Origin: Ostrinia nubilalis
Lineage: Eukaryota > Arthropoda > Insecta > Lepidoptera > Crambidae
DNA: 64,000 nt
Assembly (NCBI RefSeq): GCF_963855985.1
Contig: NC_087092.1
Coordinates: forward strand, 5,642,001-5,706,000
Reading direction: 5' to 3'
Part shown: piece after piece, positions 1 through 11,064 of the stretch
Layout: each line of letters opens with the position of its first letter
Position numbering within the stretch: the stretch's first letter is position 1
Notes under the pieces: generated by a model
What the model saw: only the letters and a program-made list of their open reading frames with translations
Told to the model about the DNA's origin: nothing
Databases searched by the model: none
Position numbers and translations under genes: made by a program

Positions 1-2480
1 ACTATAAATTAATTACATTTATAGTGTTAAGTGTCCGCTATTTCATTTCACTAATTAAATTAAAGCGACTACAGTAGTACCTCCTAATACCACTTTTCAG
101 AAGAACTCTACAAACCTTCATAATTTATTATACTACAAAATCTACCCAAATGTAATAGCCAGGAAACAATCAGCAGACAATCACTTTGAAAATTGAGACA
201 ATTCCGCCATTTCTGTAAAAGCTTTCGACAAAATGGCGGCTGAAAAATGGCTGCCAATTGACGTTTTCAGACATCATTAAACACACTTTGTCTCTGGACG
301 GTGAAATACCGATAGGACCCGACGGTAGGTGGAAAAGATTATTAAGCTATAACGATACATCAGCCATTAGGTGGCGAGCGCTGGCGAGCTGTAACGTGGA
401 CTAATGCAGCACATTCGTATCTAGTCAGACTGTCCAGTTTACCAGCGATGGCGGGAAATGTTGGCTATATTTTTGGAAATGTACTAAATAAAGCTCTCTT
501 TGTTTCGAAGGACAGGTAGAGAGAAAACTATCTTATTGTCACCTACTTAAAGGACCTTAACAAACTGTCTTTTATGTTTTAAAGTTTTAAATCGATATCG
601 TCTTAACTGTTGGAATTAAATGGTGAGGGTGAGCTCATTCTTTATATTAAATCTGAAGGAAACATTGAAACATTTTCCTTAACCGCTGTCATCTTAAGGC
701 TGTAGGTTACTACTTGAGCATTGTACTTTTTGATACAATTTAATTACAAAATCATGCAAGTAATGAAATAATTGCTGCTCAAGGTTATTTTTATACTTTT
801 ATCTTATTTTCACTGGACAAACTTACACCAACAGACAATGTAGAGCGCACGTTTACTTATCCAGACACTTTATTTTGTTCTTAAGATAGCAGTACCGCTC
901 TTTCACTTCAAGACTGCAATAAATTATCATTTAAAACTTCGTCTGTCTCTGTCTTGAAATAGCTGAATAATTCTATTATCAGGTAAAAAATAACAAACAG
1001 TATTCAATCTAACGAGTATAAAAATACCGAACTTCGCATAGTAAAACTAAATTTAAAAATAAGTAAGAATTTGTCGACTTATATTTTACCAGAAGTCAAG
1101 GATTACACGCAATGATTTCTGCCGTGCTGTTTACTATACAAGGATGTTCTTCTACATAATTACATATTAACTTTGACAAAAGCAAGAATCTAATTAGCAG
1201 TTGTCGAATTTGGTTCCACTCGGCTGAACGTAGAGCATGAGACGCGCGCATACTTTAACGCGCGAATGCTCGCCCCAAGCACGAACTGTAGAGTTCACAT
1301 AGTAAAGTTAGTAATAGAACTGCTAGCAAGTCGTCTGGCTAATTCAATTTGTTACAACGCAATCTCGAGACCACACTACTGCGACCATTACTTTTTACGT
1401 AGTCTTCAATGCTATTCCTCAATTAAGTACCATACCATAGTAGTAAGGTTTTATGTTTTGTTTAGTGAAAAATCATACTTTTTAATTCCACAAGAAATGT
1501 CGATCGATTATTTGGATGGCATCATAATATATGTGAAAAGTGACAAAAGGACAGAGTCGGATACAAAGAAAAATTAACAAACATACCATACCATAAAATA
1601 ACAAACATACCACAACTGTCAATTTCTTATTCATTCATGTTATCTAACGAATTGTAATCATCATCATCATAATTTCAGCTACGGATGTCCACTGCTGAAT
1701 ATTGATTTAAGATTGACCAGTGACCAGTTGGAAGCATTAACGTACTTATACGAGTACATAGATGCTATTGAATAATTATGTAAATCTGTTTAAAAATTTG
1801 AACTTAAACATGTTCTTCTTAACTTTTTACATACATTTGCCGCATGAACTCACAAACCGAGTTATATCTTTAAATAAATTCACAAGTCCAATTCAGCAAT
1901 GTGTGTCGCCGTCTGAAGTCGTTACGACGGGAATGTCGTCTTTCGGCCGGTCGCATTAAGGGGGTTTATTGCGAGTGCGTGGTAGGGGTTGTCGGGCAGT
2001 GGGCCGGGTCGATATGGGGTTACATCTATATATAGGATAACTTAAGGCCGCGCTCAGTTTCATTGAAATCGATTTGGATGCTGTAGTAGTCTACATAATA
2101 TAGGTTTTCTTTGAAAACATATTCTAGTTACTTGTTTCAGCAATAGAGTGAGTCTAGAGGAAAATTTCAATCGGCGAGGAGAGTCCCACATAACCCACTG
2201 GGCGTACCCATTGACCAGTAAGTAGGTTTGCGCAAAGAAGGTTAGATATTGATGTAAAGCCGGGGCGCTAGTAAACAATTAATAGTTTAATTAATTACTA
2301 TACTTACTAAATGAAGGTTCGTAAGTTCAAAACTTTTGTAAGTTCTTTAAGGTGATTGAAAGTATTGATGTATTTCTAAGTAATTAACTCTACAAGATTA
2401 TTTTATACAAAAACAAAAGGTAATTAGTTCTATTGAGTAAACAGTTATTGTATTACAGAAAGTAATTAAAATGTAAATGA
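1..2480. other. Intergenic, no gene recognised
   Basis: AT-rich sequence with no supported coding exon. Open frames of 65 to 103 codons near 1266-1577 and 1762-1959 have no recognisable motif and look like chance. A short minus-strand RTE LINE tail lies at about 1653-1700: the reverse complement of the 'gtccactgctgaa' text, preceded by an atcatcatcatcat run. Confidence 0.5.
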
Positions 2481-2484
2481 CTGG

Positions 2485-2814
2485 ACTTTTAGAGATCGAA
2501 TCAGAAATGAGGAGATCCGTAAATGAACTAATCGCTGACAAAGCCCGACGGATTAGCAAACTGAAGTGGCAGTGGGCAGGGCACATAGTATGCAGAACTG
2601 ACATCCGATGGGGCAGCAAGGTTCTGGAGTGGAGGCCACGTATCGGATAGCGCAGCGTAGGATGACTATAAGGTGGACCGACGACCTCATAAAGGTAGCA
2701 GGAAGGCGCCGGATCCAGCCCGTTACCAACCGGTCATTACGGAATTCATTGGGGAGGCCTATGTTCAGCAGTGGACGTCCTGTGGCTGAAATGATGATGA
2801 TGGTGATAAAATAA
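2485..2814 (+). mobile_element. RTE-type LINE 3' fragment
   Basis: 5'-truncated retrotransposon tail. Read on the + strand it gives the C-terminal text of RTE-clade reverse transcriptase polyproteins: an 'RNEEIRK' piece, 'KWQWAGHI', 'RWGSKVLEWRPR', 'RWTDDLIKVAG' and 'NSLGRPMFSSG'. These pieces are broken by stops and frameshifts. It ends in an ATGATGATGG run, the usual 3' tail of this family. It is a dead copy with no intact protein. Related fragments occur at about 10.9, 20.6, 48.2 and 61.4 kb. Confidence 0.8.
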
Positions 2815-3289
2815 CTGGACTTATATTTAACTCGCTTCTTGACTTTTAATCGTGGATGGATCGATAAGGATACGACACTAGGTTGTAATTATGTAATTAC
2901 TTTGTGTGTCATTGTGTTACGGCTATTTTTGTAACACTGCTTCATTATGTAACTGTTAATTAATGACGTTTATTTAATTGTAGTAAGGTATGTGAAGGCT
3001 CGTAACTCGAGGTGCGCACAAGCAAGTGGCTAGTATAGGCGAATACGTATTTCTATTGTCTGCTTGCATACATAATAGTCGTAAATACAATTAAACTATT
3101 AGCCATTAGTAAATAAACATCATAACCTGCATAGAAAACAAAAGACGATCGTTTCAATTGCAGGCGGTAACGGTGTATAGCAATTTAGTTTGTTTCCACC
3201 AAGCAAGGAAACCTTGTTTCACTGATACGCCCTTTTACGACGCATTTCTGTCATATAACTAAAGTTACATGGAGTGGATTCAAAGGTGA

Positions 3290-3463
3290 CTGACATAGTG
3301 ATCTATTCAACGCACAGCCCAAACCACTGGACGGATCGGGCTGAAATTTGGCATGCAGGTAGATGTTATAACGTAGGCATCCGCTAAGAAAGGATTTTAC
3401 GATACTCCACCCCTAAAGGGGTAAAGCGGGATTCACGCGTACGAAGTCGCGGGCGGCCGCTAG
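3290..3463 (+). mobile_element. Helitron-like dispersed repeat
   Basis: Contains the common lepidopteran repeat text 'actggacggatcgggctga' followed by 'acgaagtcgcgggcggc' and a CTAG end followed by T, as expected for a non-autonomous Helitron 3' end. The 5' boundary is not clear. No coding capacity. Confidence 0.5.
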
Positions 3464-3489
3464 TTTCTGTCATAGGAAAGTTACATGGA

Positions 3490-5105
3490 GTGGAGAGGGG
3501 ATTTTTATAATATAAGTAGAGACTTGATACTTATAGATATGTTTATTCATCTACACGAAGTCGCTGAGATATGTAATATAAGTTTCCCGTGTAAAATAGC
3601 TGGAATGTACGAAATTGTGCTTTCAAGTCCACTTTCACAGTACTGAAAAGCTCATAAACCGACCACGTGACTTGTGAAAGCTTCCCAACAGATTCATTAT
3701 TTTAAAACTCTGATAAGTTTACTTGAGCTGTCAATAATACACCTTGGTATTAAATTAATAGGTTCAATATCGATCAAATACAAATTCCAATTGGAGCTCC
3801 AATCAATTTAGTTATTGGGGGCTTTAAATATTTGCTCACTGGTTCAGTATACCGGGGGAATAGCTTAAAATAAATACGAAAGGTGGAAGTAATAACGTTT
3901 ATTACGAAGGTATAATCCAAATAGATTCAGTAGGGACACATGATATTAACTGTGAAAGATATGCTTACTTAAAATAATTTTATGTTACCTACTAGATGAG
4001 CTGTTATAACTTAACCTTCTCCAATCAAGTCGAAAGTAAGAGTTATTTGCCTATTCATTATGTTTCCAATTACATCGAAGGCCGTTTCTTATCGGCTGTA
4101 AGTAATTACTAAATCACTGAAACCGTGTATTGTACACATGGCTCTTCGTTACAAAAAGCGTCTACGTAAATGGTATATTTCGGTCGATAATCGGTTTAAC
4201 GATTTATTCGGTCTATGAAGTTGCAATCTACATGGAATAGTGACACGCTAGCTAGGTCTGTTTCTAATAATCACGCTAGTGATTAGTTCCAAACTACACG
4301 AGATTGCACCAATTATGATGACTAGAAGCATAAAAAACATTTTTGAATAGACTATGAATAGATATACCATATCAACATATTATGTAGGTGGGTATCTACA
4401 TACGTACATATGTATTTACGGACAATATCACATCAAAATAACACTCTAGTTGTAATGTGTTACGATTTTGCGACAGTAAAGTTTGACTGACGGCCTTTAC
4501 GTGTCATATTACTAAAAAGGTAAACGCGCGATGAACACTGGTTTAAAATGACATTTAAACGTATTAAGAGCCATTTTACATTTTCGCGCGAATTTCTAAG
4601 ATTTTGGAAGCATGAATTACTATCTTAAGCAACACCCAGAGATTATTTAATAACTGCGAAAGATAGGTCAATCCTTGGTGTTGACCATTAATGAAACGGA
4701 TTTACTAAAACTCTTTTGCTTAATTCACAGTGCCCCATCTCCCACAACCATTTTACGGAAAAATTGCCGCAGACTCATTTTCAAAGTCCTGTATCTATTA
4801 TTTATGCTCATATAATAAGCTTAAAAATATATAGTAATCATCGGACATATATTCTTGTAGTCCATTAATGAAATAGATTCTTGAATTTCATTACCATTAT
4901 TGAGTAAAATCTAAAAATAATTTGGCAAATTTGAAGATTAACGTCACATTTTGATCGTGGTTTTTGGTTTAAAAACACAGCAATAACTGCAATAAAAGTA
5001 TCCCAAAATAAAGAATATTCATTGTAGAATTAATTTCTACAGTTATTGTTTAAATATTAGTAACCACTTTGTCAAAATATTGATGTGAATATCAGTATAA
5101 ATTAC
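3490..5105. other. Intergenic, nothing recognised
   Basis: AT-rich DNA without a supported exon, RNA gene or clear repeat boundary. Confidence 0.4.
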
Positions 5106-5109
5106 AATA

Positions 5110-5290
5110 CGCAAGCCGACATCGATTAGTATGGCGCGAGCGCCCGTCAAGGTAGGACCTGTGTCATTTTTCCCGCCGTGACGTTTACGTGCGTTCGTGT
5201 CGTGAAGCGGTGATTTGTACGGCGACCAAATGCATTTGATACTATTCCGAGAGGCTGTTTCGAGTCGGCCGGCCGAGCAGAAATTGAAAT
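5110..5290. promoter_or_regulatory. CpG-richer island, possible promoter or 5' exon
   Basis: A short GC- and CpG-richer island in very AT-rich surroundings ('atggcgcgagcgcccgtcaa', 'cccgccgtgacgtttacgtg', 'gagtcggccggccgag'). It contains a possible donor, caag|gtagga, at about 5151-5153. Tob (coding start 18737) is known from its splice acceptor to have a non-coding exon somewhere upstream, so this is a candidate for its promoter or first exon. That link is inference only. Confidence 0.25.
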
Positions 5291-5547
5291 GATGAATTTT
5301 AATTTTTTTGACGGATCTGGGTGTAACTATGTATAATATGTAGGTACCATGTATTTAATTTAATAAATAAATTATAAAAAAGTATATCCATTATGCTAGC
5401 ACCCTTAACACAAGCATATTGGTTGCCTACTTTTGGACTAGATGGCGCTGTGAAATTGTCCAAAGATTTGTTTATTTATTTATCCGCTTTGAGTTTTGTT
5501 TCGTGAAGAAGAAAAAGAAGCGTTTTGTTTCGAGATAAGCTTTGTTG

Positions 5548-5700
5548 TTAAATCTATACTAATAAAAGAGGAAAGATTTAATTGTTTGTTTGGAGGCAAT
5601 AGGCTCCGAAAAAAAATTCTTTCACGATTTAGAATCCTAATTTTTTTCTATGTAGGCTATAAAATATTTTCAAAAACTTTAGTCCAAAATCTTTGATAAA
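5548..5700 (+). repeat. Fragment of dispersed lepidopteran repeat
   Basis: Begins 'tctatactaataaaagagga' and continues with 'ggcaataggctccgaaaaa', the 5' text of a common dispersed element in moth introns. The matching end with CTAG may be at about 8237-8288, the Tigger-like element at 6009-7397 lying in between, but the continuity was not demonstrated. Confidence 0.35.
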
Positions 5701-6008
5701 ATTCGACGTTTAATAAATAAATTAGATAACATATTATTAATACTTTTTTTTTCAGTACGATTTTAGTACTTGTTTTTCAGAAATTCTACGATTTAACTAA
5801 ACTTCATAAGTGTTTATATTTTATGCATAATTTATTAACTTCTAAAATATACATATATCCTATTGATAGATGACGTGCTTCGTATTTTATTAAAATTATT
5901 ACCTGACTAGGTTAAAAAGGTGTGGAATGTTATTTTGGAGATAACTTGGTTCCATAGAAATATAGAGAGATGCTAAGTAATGCGCTGAGTTCGAAACTCA
6001 GTGTCGTA

Positions 6009-7397
6009 AGGTACTTGATACAAATAAGGCCTACGTTCTAATAAGGCCTATACATCAGAAAACACAGATAAATAAATCCAACCGGGATAATTCTTCAAGG
6101 ACACGTACTCATATGCCCTACAACCCGGTAGAGTGGAAGAGCGTCCCGATCCACGATCCCAGCACCAATTGGCACGCGTTCTTCTAAGGTGGTGGGTGAT
6201 TTCGTGCTCTCTTATAAAAATATGACGATTTCATCTTAAATTTTTGGTAAAATGACGCTGTTTTAGATTAAGCTTTTCTTAGTAATCGTTTCTAAATATT
6301 TCTTACTAGCTAATAATTACCTTAATTTATACTACTGGCTATAGATGCATTATTTGTAAATTTTTAAAGACAACAAGAGCGAGATATCTAATAAGGCCTA
6401 GGCCTTATTTCAGCATGGTAGGCCATATTGGATACTTATGTCAACACCTGATTACGGACAAATTCATTAAACTAAATGAGTCAAAGAGTAACTAAATATT
6501 TATTTAATAAGAATGTTACAAACAGCACAGAAAAGAAATAGAAAACAGAGTCGAAAAAAATTACAAAACCTGTAAAAAAAAAGAAACAAAATACAAAACT
6601 AATAAAAAATAACAAAAAAAGCCAAGCTAAAGGAAAGGAGAATAAGAGCTGGTATTGTAATGCCTGTCTCGAAGACAATGTCGTAGATATGCGACCATAA
6701 AGGACTGCTTTTGGTGGTATCACAAATATTGTGTAGGAGTTCGTAAAGATGATTCAGAAGCCTTTTTATGCCCTGGTTCTAACAAAAATTAAGATCTCAT
6801 TTTATTTACAAAAATTCAAGACTAAATGATGTTCCTAAACTGATTTATTTAAAAGATTTTATGAGTAGGCCTTATTCGAACACGGTGTTTTAATAAGCCC
6901 TATACAAAAAAATAATATTGTTTGTTATTGATATTTTTTTTGATAATTTGAGTAAGGAATCATTACTTTGTTACTATGAATATTTAATTTTATCTATAAT
7001 TTATGTATTATTCTTAATAAGTGGAATTTAAGTTTATGTAGAGATATACAGTATATTTCTGTTTACTTGGTATGTAAAATATTGATAACGCAAACAAATC
7101 GACGTGTTTAATGTTATAAGACCGCATTTTGTTTAATACAACCTCAATTTTAAGGTCTACAGGCATTTGAATCATATAGGCCTTATTCCGTGTAGGTGAT
7201 TTATTAAAGCCAAAATCAGTGGTTTCGTAATTTGCTTATTTTGAATAGATTTAGTTAAAAATTGTGTAATTTTTTGTAATATTGCTAAAATTAAAGGATG
7301 GAAAAAGTTAATTAACCTTGTTTTTGTTGACTGGCGTTAATATTTATTGAAATATAAGCATTTAAAGTTAGGTAGGCCTTATTTGTATCAAGTACCT
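6009..7397 (+). mobile_element. Tigger/pogo-like DNA transposon remnant, copy 1
   Basis: A 1,389-bp element flanked by TA on both sides (6007-6008, 7398-7399), with inverted ends starting AGGTACTTGATACAAATAAGG. 'ATAAGGCCTA' motifs recur inside, for example near 6050, 6390, 6865 and 7180. A decayed coding end lies at about 6480-6790 on the + strand. It has a Lys-rich stretch, then a PHD-like finger broken by one stop and a frameshift: 'SWYCNACLEDNVVDMRP', then 'WWYHKYCVGVRKDDSEAFLC'. Such a finger is found at the C terminus of many insect pogo/Tigger transposases, which also duplicate TA. The rest of the transposase is deleted. A second copy lies inverted at 53778-55175. Confidence 0.8.
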
Positions 7398-7399
7398 TA

Positions 7400-8300
7400 T
7401 TAGAAATTCACACACACAAAGAAATCAAATTATGTGCTCATTATCCACTGCGGTATCAGTATTCAACGTTCGAATAATCTTTAGTACTATGCAAGCAATA
7501 TAAACTGTTTACATAATGACGTCGCTACTGTCATCATTGCTTTCACAAGCAATATGTTCCAATTTGTCCCTTGTCACATTTCCCTTTAGTTTCTGTGATC
7601 TGTGCTTGTTTCTAAGTTGATATCAATGAAATATTCCTTAGTACTTTTGATTTAAATTATTTTTTTTATTATGACACGTGTTTGAAAAATCAAGGTCAGA
7701 TAACAATAAAATAACAAGTGAAAACGTAACATTGCATTGCAACTCGCAATTTCGCAATATTGATGAGGAGATTCCATTGGAAAGTCTGTATTCATTCCTA
7801 GGATTCCCCTAACACCATCAAATTCAAGAGAATTCAAAAGAGTGCAGTTTCCCATCTCATGCTTATGGACCACGGTTTAAAATAGTGTGGTTGCATAGAG
7901 CCTGCAACGGGCAACCGCGTGCGCAGCTGCTCATACTAATTTTCGATACAAAAGTAAGTGTTGGCGCCCTCACGAGTTTTAGCGGAGTTCTATATGGTAG
8001 CGGGAGTAGACTTAATGGAAATCTATGCTTCTCCGACGACCAGTTGTATGTGGAATACTCCAGAGTATGCGCACACAATAGCCTGGTGATTTTAGCACCT
8101 GAAGGAAAAACAAAAAAACATTGTTTACAAAGAAATCTGCGGCAGGTGTAGTGTTTTAATTTTGTTTTAGAAAGATCTCATAATTTTGTAAGTATTCAAA
8201 TATTTAAACATAATTTTCTTAGAATATTTTAATTCTATTAGAACCATTTTCCACTTCATCGCAGAAGAAGTCGCGGGCAAAAAGCTAGTATGAAATATGT
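7400..8300. other. Intergenic; unclassified low-copy sequence
   Basis: Overlapping open frames of about 70 to 88 codons on both strands at 7652-8151 lie in a slightly GC-richer patch (7890-8080). None shows a recognisable domain, and opposite-strand overlap argues against all being genes. A Helitron-type end, 'gcgggcaaaaagctag', closes at 8288. Confidence 0.35.
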
Positions 8301-8302
8301 AG

Positions 8303-8728
8303 TATTGCCCGCGGCTTCACCCGCTTGAAATTTAGTTTGTCACAGATCGTCATAAATTATAGCCTATACATTGTTATTCTGGTCGACGCCAGGGATGGAT
8401 GAGCGTCGCTGTCGCTGGCGACAGGGTCTTCTGGTTCAGGGTTCATGGCGTATAGGTCTCAGTCAAAATGAAATCCACTCGTAGAAATTAATAAACTCAG
8501 TGTATTAACGAAAATTATTACACACAGCACTAGAGTCGTATCGGAACTGAGTGAACCAAAGTTCTTGCGATAGGAACGTCCGACCCGAGTGATAGTTGAA
8601 CACAGACTGCCTAGTACTGCTGTACTGTACTGTAAAGTTTCATCAAAATCTGTTCAGTAGTTTTTGCGTGAAAGTGTAACAAACACCCAGACATCCACAC
8701 AAACTTTCGTATTTATAATATTAGTAAG
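8303..8728 (-). mobile_element. Helitron-like repeat split by a nested insertion
   Basis: Shares its ends with the repeat at 52888-53084: 'gcccgcggcttcacccgc', 'agtttgtcacagatcgtc', then 'gtaaagtttcatcaaaatc' and 'tataatattagtaag'. In the other copy these halves are about 20 bp apart. Here about 240 bp of unrelated, GC-richer sequence (about 8383-8627) separates them, so a second element or captured fragment inserted into this copy. Confidence 0.6.
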
Positions 8729-8734
8729 ACTAAT

Positions 8735-9755
8735 AACAAGTAAGATAGTAAGATGAATTATTTTAGTTATTTGTTTACTTATAATAATATTTGTTTATTT
8801 ATTTCTTAGCTCTGTCTGATAATGGATCTGGAGGAGATGCAATGGCCACCTCCGTAACAAAACAATAGAACCCTATGGAGTTTGGGCTTGTGTGATTCGC
8901 CTTGACGAATAGTTCGTATCCAGGGTCCGATGATGGAGCTGTAAGGGGGCAGATTTTTTTTTCACTATGTGACTGTCTATATTTTGTACTTAATATATAT
9001 TTTACATATTATACCTATTCGTGTTTCATTATGAATCGAAATATAAAAGACTTCATAAACTCTATTAAAAATTTAAATTAATTTATCAAGTTTGAATACC
9101 TCATTCTACCTTAAAATTAATAACTTAAATCAAGTCTTAATACGGTCACGGCTCAAGATTTTTTTGTCCATTTCAGCGTTCTTTTTACTCTTTTGACGTT
9201 GCGTTGACAGCTTTTACCTAAATTCGCGCGGAATATTTTTGTGAAATGGCTCTTAAGGGGGTTACAAGTTTGATTTAGTACAGTTAGAATAAATAGGTAC
9301 TTGAGATAGTTTCGACTACGCAGTTTGTTATTTATCAAGGAAACGTTTTCAGTCGGATGTTTTGTTATGATAATATTGATACATAATTTTGCCTTCAGTA
9401 TCCTTTTAACATACCCCCGAAACCTCGCTAATAAGACGTGGCAAACGTCAGAATAATGAAAATCGTATGCAAATAATATGTCGGCCATTTACTTTGTACC
9501 TACTGCCATGCAAATTTTGCTAGCCTTGACTTTATGAATAACAAACATTTATGTGTGAAACATGTTTTGTAATAATCAAAGATTTTAAATACTGCCTGAA
9601 ATCTTGAGTACCTATCTAAGTGATTGTTAAGTAGGTACTAAAGCCATATTTACGTCATTCAATATTTAATGTTTAATTTGTAGTGTTATTCTTTAAAAAA
9701 AAATGTTTCACATTGGCCTGTTAATTTATTTTTAATGCTTTGGGCAAGTAAGTAT
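8735..9755. other. Intergenic, nothing recognised
   Basis: AT-rich. A 111-codon open frame on the minus strand (9153-9488) has no recognisable domain and no splice or context support. Confidence 0.4.
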
Positions 9756-9758
9756 TTA

Positions 9759-9943
9759 GTATAGCTGACCCGACGAACTTCGTACCGCCTTAGCGTAGAG
9801 ATTTTCTTAATATTTTTTTCCGTAAGAACCATCCTTGGACTTCCACAAACATTTAAAAAAAAGAATTATCGAAATCGGTTCAGCCGTTCACACGTGATGC
9901 CGTGACAACGCGAAACGGGTTTCATTTTTATATATATAGATTT
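9759..9943 (+). repeat. Dispersed repeat of the 'gacgaacttcgtaccg' type
   Basis: Text 'gctgacccgacgaacttcgt' followed by 'atcgaaatcggttcagccgt' is characteristic of very abundant short interspersed repeats in moth genomes. It ends in a TATA-rich stretch. Non-coding. Confidence 0.5.
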
Positions 9944-9949
9944 CATTTT

Positions 9950-10885
9950 GACAGTCTCTGAGGCATATCTAAGTACCTATGGTATAAATGCTGAAAAACT
10001 AACACTCAAGAACAGATCCAAGTATTATTAAACAGCAATTCAGACAATTACAGGACTTGGATTAAGTTAAGTGTCGTATCTCAAAAAAGCTTGAGGATTG
10101 TTGACGTTTTACATATTACTACGAATCCAATTAACTAGCACACGAGTTCAAAAACTAAACCAACATTATGTTCAACCATGTAAGCCTCGTTGGCTATTAA
10201 GTAAACAAGCACAAACCTAATTATTAACCTATCTGATGGAAACAGCAAAATGCTTCTAATATAATACCAACGTGTATTAGTAGAACCTTAAGGTGAGTAT
10301 AGACTCGAGCATTTTTTCGAGCATTTCTATGTTATGTAACGTTCTTACGAATGGTACAATACAGGTAAAAGCTCGCTCAGCTTCCGAATCATTTTCATGT
10401 ACGGACGACGGTATTTGCTGCATATCACAAACTACATTATAGTTGTAAAATAGCATTTCTTACAACTAGATACGAATCCACAAAGTTTAGCTTGACGTGA
10501 CATCTTTACGTGAAAGGGCAAATACACTAGAACAGGTTTTCTCAACGTTTATTTCGCCAAACCTCACCGAACAAAAAAAATCATGCTAAATCTACATATT
10601 TTATGACACTAATCCATATCATTCCGTATCATAGAGCGGTTCGTTGTTCTGTTACAAGTCAATACTCACCTTTAGCCTCATTGCCGTGTTCTGTAAACCA
10701 ATAGAGTGCTATTATAGAAAGCTTTTATCGGCGCGCTGAAGTAAATACCGAATAACGTGATTAATCTTAAGGTAAATGAATTCCCCGGCCTTCATACTTC
10801 ACGGTTCACATGTCATGTTTAGGCAAACCGCACGGTCTGGGAAAATGTGGCGGCTGCCGTTTAAGTGATGGGAGAAAGCGATTTA
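9950..10885. other. Intergenic, nothing recognised
   Basis: AT-rich DNA with no supported feature. Confidence 0.4.
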
Positions 10886-10889
10886 ACAA

Positions 10890-11060
10890 TAAATAGTAAC
10901 TAGTGACGTCTCTACGAGCTATGTGGCCCGACCACTGCCACTTGATTTTAGCACATCTGCGAGCTATGTTGGTCACTTTGGTTCTCCTGCGGATCTCCTC
11001 ATTTGGAGATTGGGGAGGCCTTTGTCCAGCAGTTGACGTCATTTGGCTGAAACGAACGAG
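10890..11060 (+). mobile_element. RTE-type LINE fragment with inverted 5' part
   Basis: The first part (about 10890-11005) reads on the minus strand as 'NEEIRRRTKVTNIARRCAKI' followed by 'KWQWSGHIARRD', from the RTE polyprotein. The second part (about 11006-11055) reads on the + strand as 'LGEAFVQQLTSFG', the extreme C terminus of the same protein. The two halves are head to head. This arrangement of an inverted 5' segment plus a normally oriented 3' end is the known product of twin priming during LINE insertion. Confidence 0.65.
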
Positions 11061-11064
11061 TAAC

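Noticed and set aside
7652..8151. Cluster of overlapping frames on both strands
   Set aside because: Mutually overlapping on opposite strands and next to a repeat end, with no domain.
9153..9488. 111-codon minus-strand frame
   Set aside because: No recognisable domain, no splice context, and composition like the surrounding intergenic DNA.
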